From contig JAEUWP010000436.1 in the NCBI GenBank assembly GCA_018524725.1, forward strand, positions 310,001-374,000: a DNA stretch of 64,000 nt. Reading direction: 5' to 3'. A model generated the notes under the pieces. It did no database searches. It was given only the letters and a program-made list of their open reading frames with translations, and was not told the origin of the DNA. Positions 56,544 to 64,000 of this stretch are shown here, one piece after another; position 1 is the stretch's first letter; every line of letters starts with the position of its first letter. This DNA is from Podaxis mareebaensis (Eukaryota > Basidiomycota > Agaricomycetes > Agaricales > Agaricaceae). A program made the position numbers and the translations under genes.

Positions 56544-57325
56544 TTAGATGTTCGAGGGATAGAGCATCTGAAAGGAGCAAGGTTACTACCGTCGCTTCAC
56601 AACTCGAATTCCAAGCTACTTACCACTCGGACGCTAGCGCCGAATGCGCGAGGGGGGAGATTGGAGCGGAATTTTGACTTGACAACGCCCGATGAACCAT
56701 GTGGTCTGGTTATACGTCTATGTACACAAATATCCATTCAGCACCCATTTCCGAACTCAAGCAAGCAACTCCAGGAAGGACTCACCCCCAGATCACACGG
56801 ATTTTAGAGCCCTGAATCTCCCGCTTGGCCTTGTAGACGTATGCAACGCGCTATTGACACGTCTCGTCAATGCCATAATTCCAAAGCCCGGATCTTAACC
56901 ACCACGAACCTTGCCAAGGTAGAATTGAGCATCCTCCTTGTTGGAAACGCCCTCAATTTGTATCAGCGATGTGTTGGGGCTGGAGTTGCGCTTGGCCCGC
57001 TTGTGGCCCAGGACACGACCTTTGCAGTACAACCTGCGAATCAAAGATAATCTCGTTCAGTCCACCAGCGTCCACTGTACAGCGGGATTTCACGAAAAGC
57101 GAGCAGGAAATCGAGATGACGGCAAGGATATGAGTGCGAAAGCGAGGTCGAATGAGAATTGCAGAGGTTCCGTGAGGTTTGAGCGAGCTGAATTTGATCG
57201 TAGGAGTATCATCATCCATCCAACCCGAATCCCATCCATCCCATCCATCCAGTTCCGCATCTCGCACAATCCGTCGTATGTTCCTTTAGACATCAAAAGG
57301 TCGTAGCTCACCTAGTAGAGCCCAT
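56544..57325 (-). CDS. RPL33: 60S ribosomal protein eL33 (RPL33/L35A), 106 aa
   Basis: Structural protein of the large cytosolic ribosomal subunit. Exons 57312-57325, 56910-57033, 56786-56850, 56624-56717 and 56544-56567 join to 106 residues, the usual family length. The 14-nt first exon gives MGSTR, directly joined to [76 protein letters not shown] and the terminal VMLYPSNI are all diagnostic. The first intron (57034-57311) is 278 nt, far longer than the others. Tiny first exons and a long first intron are common in fungal ribosomal-protein genes. Confidence 0.95.
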
Positions 57326-57529
57326 TTTTTGTCTTGAAGAGTGCCGGCGCCGTTGAGAATCTTGAGGGGGTACTTGATGTGTCCAAATCCTCAGGCGGAG
57401 GCTCGGCGGCCATCTGCCAAATAATGACAAACATCAAATGTAAGGTGAACCCCTATTTTCGACTCCTCTCATTAATCCAAGGAATATTAGAGAACATAAA
57501 TACGACTAGACTGGCTTGCGGGGTCTACA

Positions 57530-59201
57530 CTATGATTTCTTGAAGATTTCCTGAATTCTATCGAAGAAGTTCCCAAAGCGAGGGTTGGGCTCAAGGTCAG
57601 AACTATTCGACTCTTCTTGCTTCACCTCTTTCACTTCCTCTTTGGTCTGAACCTCCTCCGACTCTTGTGTTGTGGCTTCGTTCTCCAGCTTCTTTTCCGC
57701 GACGCGTGTATTCCTACGTTTCTTTGAAGACCTCACTAAATCTCCCAACCTCTTTGCCTCTTGCAATTGAGCCTCGAGTTCTTCGCGGTCGACTTTGGAT
57801 TTTTGTGGTTTTGAAGGGGCTGATGCTGGGGAGGATGATTGTGCTGCAGTGGCTTCAGGAATGTAGAGTTCGAAAGGTTTTGAATGTCCGGGCAGAGGCG
57901 AAGGTTCGTGTTGTGGCTCGGTGGGAACTGGGGTTGGGTCAATAGCGGACGTTGCTGGTTGTGTTGGTTCTTCAGGGGGTAGTGTTGACGACGCATCGGA
58001 CACCGACGACACAGGTTCCTCTAGCGAGGTCTTCCCCGTCTGCGCCTCCTCTCCAGTGCCTACAGCAACTGTTGCCGTCGCCCTGATATCCTCCATCTCC
58101 AGAATTTGTTCAATAGGCTCCCGTATCGCCTCGGCCTCTGGCGGTGTGTCCGAAGACAACCATTCGTCCGGTGGGGGTACAGATTCCGGTTTCCTTTTTG
58201 GCTCGACTGCTGTCGGGATAGATTCCCCTGCCTCGGCCGTTGTCTCTGTCTGAACCTCCGACTCCTCAGGATAGACCTCGTGTGGATTCCGTACACCTAA
58301 GTATTCCGCCCACTCCCTCAATACCCTTCGCATATGCACATGATCCAAACTCCCATCGGTTAGCTCCTCGTTCGTAATCGGCCGTGTCGATTCTATAGGC
58401 TTCATTTCATGAAATCCACCCCATTCTAACATCTTCACGCCTATTTCTTTGCGGTAGGTTTGGTTTAAGCCCGTGAAGCGATATGGACTTTCTTCAAAGT
58501 ATGCACGCTCTGTATGATGGTGTGCGACGACAAGTTAGTTTTCAAATGTAGGCTGAACGGATTGTTATAAACATACGTGCGCGTTCTATTCGAAAATCAA
58601 TTGTCCGTTCCTCCGAGGCGATTTCGCTGACTTGGTCAGCTGTGAGGAATTCCACGTCCTCAGATACGAGGTGATGTATCTCATCCAAACCAATTCCGCC
58701 CGGTCGTTTCGGCTCGACTTTTGGTGCGCGTATGTGCAGCGTTTCGAAATCTTCCGGGACGCGGAGGAAGGAGTCGATGCTCCGGAATGTGATTTTGACG
58801 TGGGCTTGGTACATGGACGGAGAGTCAAAGTCCTAGTCATGGCGTAGTCAACGTGACGTTGAAGAGAAGATGATTCAAGTTTGGCACACTTTTTGAAATG
58901 AAAAGCTCTCAATAGGACCATACTTCTGCTCCACGGCACGTATGAGAGCCAGAGCCTCTGCAGGATTCCTTAGAAAGTCCCACGTCCGGACAAAGGCACA
59001 CCGATTTTCGAGTAGGATCGTCGGTACTCCTGGTTTAATCTTGGCCGCTCTTTTCGAGTGAGAGTTCGATGCTGGTTTCGTTGAGGCAGAAGCATACGAA
59101 GCGGTGTTCGTTTTAGAGTACCGGCATACTTGCGTTGCAGATGCCGAGCGAGTTGCAGTTGTTAGCGAAAGCCTCAGTGCTCGCGTCGTCGAATGTAACA
59201 T
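57530..59201 (-). CDS. Hypothetical mitochondrial protein, 515 aa
   Basis: Function unknown. Exons 58890-59201, 58577-58832 and 57530-58509 join to 515 residues. The start MLHSTTRALRLSLTTATRSA has the look of a mitochondrial targeting sequence (Arg, Ser, Thr, Leu, no acids). A folded part follows with TWDFLRNPAEALALIRAVE, QKYGPIESFSFQK, MYQAHVKITFRSIDSFL and a FEESPYRFTGLNQTYRKEIG block. From about residue 240 the chain is Pro/Glu/Ser/Thr-rich and probably disordered, with a basic coiled stretch (KVDREELEAQLQEAKRLGD) and a short end FGNFFDRIQEIFKKS. The start chosen is the first ATG; the frame is open for five codons upstream but without one. It shares a 125-bp intergenic promoter with the next gene. 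Confidence 0.8.
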
Positions 59202-59326
59202 GAGCTGTCTAAACAAAACTCAGTCAGCCAAATACTAAAATCAAAGTCGAAACCGGAGACTAGGGTTGGTTCTAGATTAGGGTTAGGGTCTCTTCTCTCT
59301 CTTCGTCTCTCCCTTCGCGATTTGGA
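59202..59326. promoter_or_regulatory. Bidirectional promoter with telobox-like TTAGGG repeats
   Basis: This 125-bp gap between divergent start codons (59201 minus, 59327 plus) contains ttagggttaggg at 59277-59288 and a further tagggtt at 59261. Telobox-like elements bind Tbf1/Rap1-type factors upstream of ribosomal and mitochondrial genes in fungi; that role here is inference. Confidence 0.55.
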
Positions 59327-59952
59327 ATGGCGACGCAACCCAAAGGCAGATTTGCGGTATACAGTAACGCTCTCAAAAGCATTTCTGCGCGTACAGGCGT
59401 CCCATTACCCTCTCTTATACTTTCGTTCGGTATCTTGCACGAATTGACCGCGGTCGCCCCGCTCGTCGGTGTTTTCTATGCGTCGCGTGCGCTGGGCGTC
59501 GGCGAGGCTATCGTGAACACTGTTATTAAAGACACGACTATGTCTAACGATAGTGTTGAACATGAACAGTCGGTTGTTCTATGGGGAAAACAGAAAGTGC
59601 GCGGGTGGATAGAGGAAGGAGATAGATGGGCTGCGAGGGTGGGGAGACGATATGGTGTATTTGGGTATGAGAAGAGACGGCCAGGAGAGGTGGACGACTG
59701 GAATGAGGTGTTGGCGGCTCCAGGGCATATCGCAGGGGATGTTGCGAATGCAGTTGTTGCATATGGTGTTACGAAGGTCGGTTGGTTCGTTGGTGTGATG
59801 GTCTGTTAGGGATATTTATTCTTGGGTCTTTGTAGGCTTTGTTGCCTCTGCGGATTGGAACATCGTTGTATTTTGCTCCTGCATTTTCTAGGATCGTGTT
59901 GGAGCCAATAAGGCGAGGCGTGATTAGATCGTTTAGGAAGGAACAACCTTGA
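59327..59952 (+). CDS. Small hydrophobic protein, probably mitochondrial membrane, 188 aa
   Basis: Not confidently assigned to a family. Exons 59327-59776 and 59836-59952 join to 188 residues. A hydrophobic span LILSFGILHELTAVAPLVGV (about 30-50) is followed by FYASRALGVGEAIVN. A polar middle contains KVRGWIEEGDRWAARVGRRY, and a second apolar stretch APGHIAGDVANAVVAYGVTK leads into ALLPLRIGTSLYFAPAFSRI. The basic end is GVIRSFRKEQP. The pattern of two short hydrophobic segments and a basic tail suits a small organelle-membrane protein. The divergent neighbour looks mitochondrial and shares the promoter, which supports but does not prove a mitochondrial site. Confidence 0.8.
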
Positions 59953-60158
59953 AGATCTGGGGCCGTCCATGCTAATTAACTGTGAGCCCCCTCTCGTTTA
60001 ACAACATAGTCTTTTTAAGGATCAATGTGACACAAGGATTATCTCGACGTTTAGAGTTGTACTCTATGATAATGCTAATAGATGCTTGCATAAGCGCAAA
60101 TCACGAGTCCCATCCACTGGCACACTGATGACGCTACCACCATCTCCCCGACGCTAGA

Positions 60159-61311
60159 ATGCCCAAACTCCATCTCAAACGCACACCAGAAGAAGAAGCT
60201 CTTCACCGTCTACGCAAAAAGGAGAGGAAAGAAGTTAAACGCAAACGACGACATCATCACACCCACGATGACACCGAACTTGGCAGCTCGCATTCGCGAA
60301 AACGCCGTCGCACCGCCGACGATCCCCTAGAACCCGAACGGAAGTGGGCGTCGAGCGACGAAGACGAAGAACAGTATGGACCACAACCCGCAGCATCCAC
60401 TAGCTACTCCAGCCACACTTCTCGCCGTCACAAGCCAGACGAAGACCAGCTAAGAGCAGAAATGGAGGACATGCAGTTTAGGGAAAAGTTGTTTGATGCG
60501 TTTGCTGATGATGAGAGGCTGGACTCGTTAGAAGCACGGCTCAACGACTTTGCGCACGTGCCTGAGAGGTGGAGGACAACGTCAACATCCACTAGGGCGC
60601 GGTTTAATGCGTTTGAGAATGACGATTGGTTGAAGATGGATCCCCAAATGATGGATGATGAAGAGTACGCTGAATGGATACGCATGGGAATGTATCGGTG
60701 CGTAAATCACTCCGTTCACAGGAATATACACATATTGACATATTGAACACGACAGGAAAACGCACGCGGATGAATACGCCGAGCAACAGAGACAGAAGGC
60801 TGCGCAGGCAGCCCGGCGTGCCGAGGAAAAGGCGCGGAGGGAAGAAACGGCACGGCTAGAAAAGGCCGCTGAGGAAGAACGTAAGCGGAAGAAACGTGAG
60901 CGGGATGCTCGGCGGTGGACCTATGCAAGAGATGCGTATCACACAAAGTGGAAAATGCTTCTCTCTGGAAACGGGGGTGCTGGCTCCCTCCCAGTGTTCG
61001 GTTTCCGTGACATACCTTGGCCAGTTCTCCACGCGCACAAGGACAAATCTAAACATAGATCAGATGTGTCGTCGGTATCGGTGGATGATTTGACCGTGGA
61101 AGCGATCTCAGAATTCTTGTTGCCTAATGATAGCCAAGACAACCAGAAGAGCCGGAAGGATGTGCTGCGGGAGACGTTTTTGAGGTTTCATCCAGACAAG
61201 TTTGAGGGAAGGTTCATGAAGCTGGTGTGCGAGAGCGAGCAGGAAAACGTCAGGGAGGGGATAGGCAGAGTTGTTCGTGTGTTGAACACGTTGATGGATG
61301 GGGGTACATAA
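60159..61311 (+). CDS. NFKBIL1-like (J-like) nuclear protein, 364 aa
   Basis: Resembles fungal proteins related to NF-kappa-B-inhibitor-like 1, thought to act in the nucleus in RNA processing; the fungal role is unknown. Exons 60159-60697 and 60756-61311 join to 364 residues. The N-terminus is highly basic (RLRKKERKEVKRKRRHHH) with a nuclear-signal-like RKRRR. The middle has MQFREKLFDAFADDERLDSL and WLKMDPQMMDDEEYAEWIR, then a long charged coiled stretch (ARRAEEKARREETARLEKAA). RRWTYARDAYHTKWK follows. The C-terminal block VLRETFLRFHPDKFEGRFM, with an HPDK motif as in J domains, and EGIGRVVRVLNTLM are the family signature. Confidence 0.85.
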
Positions 61312-61784
61312 ACTCATAAATGTTGGAATATTCGCTATTTTTTTTTATCAAGCGCTACGAACGATGGTCTTTTTTCGCCATTGCGCCACAGCCACTCTAC
61401 GATTTTCTAGAGTCCTTTGGGAGATTATAGCACTGCCAGTAATAATATTAGGTTACTCCATGCACCGACACATGACATGTATTTTATTTTACTTTTTGTG
61501 GGGAACAAAAGAGGCTATTTTAGTTGGTCCCACAATGTGAGCGTGACAACGGCCCTACGCTGGCTCAGTTCTTTCTGCCCCCAACTACCGACCACCACCC
61601 GGGTCGCTCTCGTCGCTCTCGACGCTCTCTATCTATCGCCCCTAATACACTCCACGCTCCTTCCCTCACGACCACAACCACAACACGCCCCATCAGTCAG
61701 GTCCCGAGGACAACTCCACCCGCTCCACGACAGGCTTCCTGACCTCTTGGTCCCTCCCAACCCGGCTTTGGATATCCCCTCACA
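61312..61784. other. Intergenic, promoter of the CSC1-like gene
   Basis: 473 bp. The right half is C/T-rich with long CTC/CCA runs, typical of a strong basidiomycete promoter and leader. No coding pattern seen. Confidence 0.5.
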
Positions 61785-64000
61785 ATGTCTGTCGTCGATG
61801 GTGCTAAGGAAATCTTCAACGACAACTCGCGGACGCTGGCGCCCGCTGCCGTTGGATCTCAGGTCGCCCTTATGAGCATTGTCTCTGTATGTCGATCACT
61901 CATTCAATCACTTCCCGCTCCACTTTCTTATGATGAATCCGCTTAATAGGTGGTCACCATCCTACTCTTTAATATATTACGTCCGAAAAATAAGGTAGGC
62001 GCTTCACGCTCGCGTCCTCTACCCTGGCCCCCGATCCGCCACGACAGTGAACCCTGTGCTCACGAGTACCCTTAGATCATTTATGAACCCAAAGTCAAGT
62101 ACCATGAAGGTGACAAACAACCACCCCGGATATCAGACTCATTATGTGGTTGGCTGCCACCGCTATTACACACCAAGGAACCAGAGCTCCTGGACAAAAT
62201 TGGTCTCGATGCCGTTGCCTTCTTGCGTTTTCTTCGTCTCATGCGATGGCTTTTCACTGGTATCGCCGGCCTTACGTGCGCTATTCTCATCCCAATCAAT
62301 GTGGTCTACAACCTTCAGCATGTCCCTGCCAAACGCCGCGACATCCTCAGCATGCTCACCATCCGCGACGTCTCTGGCTCATTCCTCTATGCCCACGTCG
62401 TCGTAACATACCTCATTACGTTCCTCATCATATTCTGCGTCCATATTCATTGGAAGAAGATGGTCATGCTCCGACATGCGTGGTTCCGCTCGCCCGAGTA
62501 TCTACAATCGTTCTACGCGCGGACATTGCAAGTTACGGGGGTGCCGAGAAAGTACCAGACTGATGAAGGACTCAAGGCCATCTTCGAGGGCTTGGGTGTG
62601 CCCTATCCCACGACTAGCGTGCATATTGGTAGGAAGGTTGGAAATCTCCCAGATATGATTGATTATCATAACCAAACCGTGAGGGAGTTTGAGGAGGTGT
62701 TGGTCAAGTATTTGAAAGGAGGCAGGATCAGGTCGAAGCGGCCTACTATTAGGATTGGTGGGACTTGCGGGTGTGGGGGTGTCAAGAGGGATGCGATTGA
62801 GTTTTACACGTGGGTATTTTTCGTTTCGCTTTTGCTTGGGACAGGTGTTGATCCCCTTGTGTAGTGCTAAGCTCAAACGCACTGAGGCTGCCATTGAGGA
62901 ATGTCGTGCTCAAATTGATACTCGCAAGGCTGAGAATTATGGGTTCGCCAGTATGGCCGCTGTACCCTATGCTCACATTGTCGCCAAGATGCTGGAAGGC
63001 AAACACCCGAAGGGAACCACGATCGATTTGGCGCCGAACCCCAAGGACATCGTGAGTAACTCGGCTTCGCTGTAGTGTAGCTCAACTCATAAAAACACTA
63101 CAGATCTGGAGCAACATGAACAAGACCGATGGTGAACTTGCTCGCAAGAAAACCATTGGCTTCCTCTGGCTCTGCCTCGTCTGCTTCTTCAACACTGTTC
63201 CCCTGTTCATTATCTCCATTTTGGCTAACTTGGATTCGGTACAGTCCACCCGCACTGTCACTGTTGAGAGCTATCCTGATATAAATCATTTGACAGTTAC
63301 GAGCATACGTCCCATTCCTGCAAAACTGGTTCGATGCGAACGAGTTCTCATTCGCGTTTGTCTCTGGTGTGTTGCCACCCGCCATCTCCGGTCTCTTTGG
63401 CTTCTTCCTGCCCATCATTATGCGATGGTTGACCAAGGTACCTAATGTTGCTCATCCAACTGAATTGACAACTGAATGTTTGATGAAATCACGCGCAGTA
63501 CATGGGAGCACTCACACACTCGAGTCTTGACCGAGCCGTCATTGCACGCTACTTTGCGTTCTTGGTTATCAGTCAGCTTGTAATCTTCACGTTGATTGGT
63601 GTCATCTTTAGTGAGTGTTTATTTTATTTTTTGCGTTGTTAGAGGTTGAGCTCATGCTTTGATTGGATAGACTCGGTCAGGGAGATCATTGAGCAAATTG
63701 GTAAACGGGCAAGTATTCAGGAGATTTTGGACAACCTTCACAGTAGGCCTCCTTGCCATTTAATCTTAATTATAGTATTTTGACATTTTTTCAGCGTTGC
63801 CGGATACGGTCAACAGGACGTATATTAACCAAGCCTCATACTGGTTGACATTTTTCCCGTGAGTATATACCCCTACTTTCGTTTTGTTTTGAGAATACTA
63901 ATTTGGTCCAGACTGCGTGGATTCTTGGCGCTCTTTGATCTCGCCCAGATTGTGAACCTTGTATGGATCTCGTTCAAGACTCAGTAAGTATCCAGTCTCT
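61785..64000 (+). CDS. CSC1: CSC1/OSCA-type calcium-permeable channel (DUF221), partial at right edge
   Basis: Membrane protein of the RSN1/CSC1/OSCA-TMEM63 family, osmo- or mechanosensitive cation channels. Exons 61785-61886, 61950-61994, 62076-62809, 62865-63051, 63104-63238, 63297-63437, 63499-63610, 63671-63742, 63795-63858 and 63912-63983 join in frame; the window ends in the next intron. The late-exocytosis-associated N-terminal part has VSVVTIILFNILRPKNK, VKYHEGDKQPPRISDSLCGW and the TM pair around WLFTGIAGLTCAILIPINVV. The cytosolic PHM7 part (about 190-330) has RHAWFRSPEYLQSFYARTLQ and a Cys/Gly-rich CGCGG bit. The pore region follows with IWSNMNKTDGELARKKTIGF, FVSGVLPPAISGLFGFFL and ARYFAFLVISQLVIFTLIG. 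The C-terminal spans and tail are outside the window. Confidence 0.93.

Noticed and set aside
57034..57311. Intronic C/D-box snoRNA in the eL33 intron
   Set aside because: Only weak C-box-like strings (ttgatgt, gatgata) and a single CTGA were found, without a terminal stem.
57921..58253. Ser/Gly/Asp-rich plus-strand frame
   Set aside because: Antisense shadow of the disordered tail of the mitochondrial-type protein gene.

Overview
The window looks like nuclear DNA of a mushroom-forming basidiomycete (Agaricomycetes). Genes on both strands are cut by many short introns, mostly 47-75 nt, and the gene set is typical of that group: a cupredoxin-like secreted protein, F-box proteins, an ACS-family MFS pair, an alpha-arrestin and a CSC1-type channel. 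I found no rRNA, tRNA, CRISPR array or intact transposon. All splice models were read by eye from splice dinucleotides, reading phase and remembered family sequences.

Layout. 1-632 (-): cupredoxin-like secreted protein, cut by the left edge. 1321-1637 (-): small hypothetical gene. 3709-6476 (+): alpha-arrestin with a PPxY motif. 7362-10262 (-): large multi-span membrane protein with a possible frameshift near its start. 10818-12437 and 13013-13973 (-): tandem paralogues of an unfamiliar family with a predicted N-myristoylation start, two YRPG repeats each, and a 9-nt last exon encoding Tyr-Asp-stop. 14344-16706 (-) and 16867-18099 (+): divergent BRCT/DNA polymerase X and NMN adenylyltransferase genes sharing a 160-bp promoter. 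22303-24545 and 28156-30372 (+): tandem MFS transporters. 32165-33015 (+) and 50721-51592 (-): two damaged copies of one basidiomycete family with a possible PD-(D/E)XK-like motif. 36781-38537 (+): bZIP factor with a hydrophobic segment. 42212-42756 (-): gene relic. 42862-44872 (+): GlcNAc-6-P deacetylase. 45617-48454 (+): two F-box genes. 49015-53831 (+): three related genes sharing a SAP/Rho-N-like motif.

The right end is a compact housekeeping block: glutaryl-CoA dehydrogenase, ribosomal protein eL33 and a mitochondrial-type protein on the minus strand; then, on the plus strand, a small membrane protein, an NFKBIL1-like protein and a CSC1/OSCA-type channel that runs off the window. About half the window is gene-poor: 18.1-22.3, 24.5-28.2, 30.4-32.2, 33.0-36.8 and 38.5-42.2 kb.

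Most of the recognised genes are unlinked housekeeping or regulatory functions; I see no secondary-metabolite or catabolic cluster. The best candidates for something undescribed are the myristoyl/YRPG paralogue pair, the SAP-like trio and the decaying nuclease-like family.
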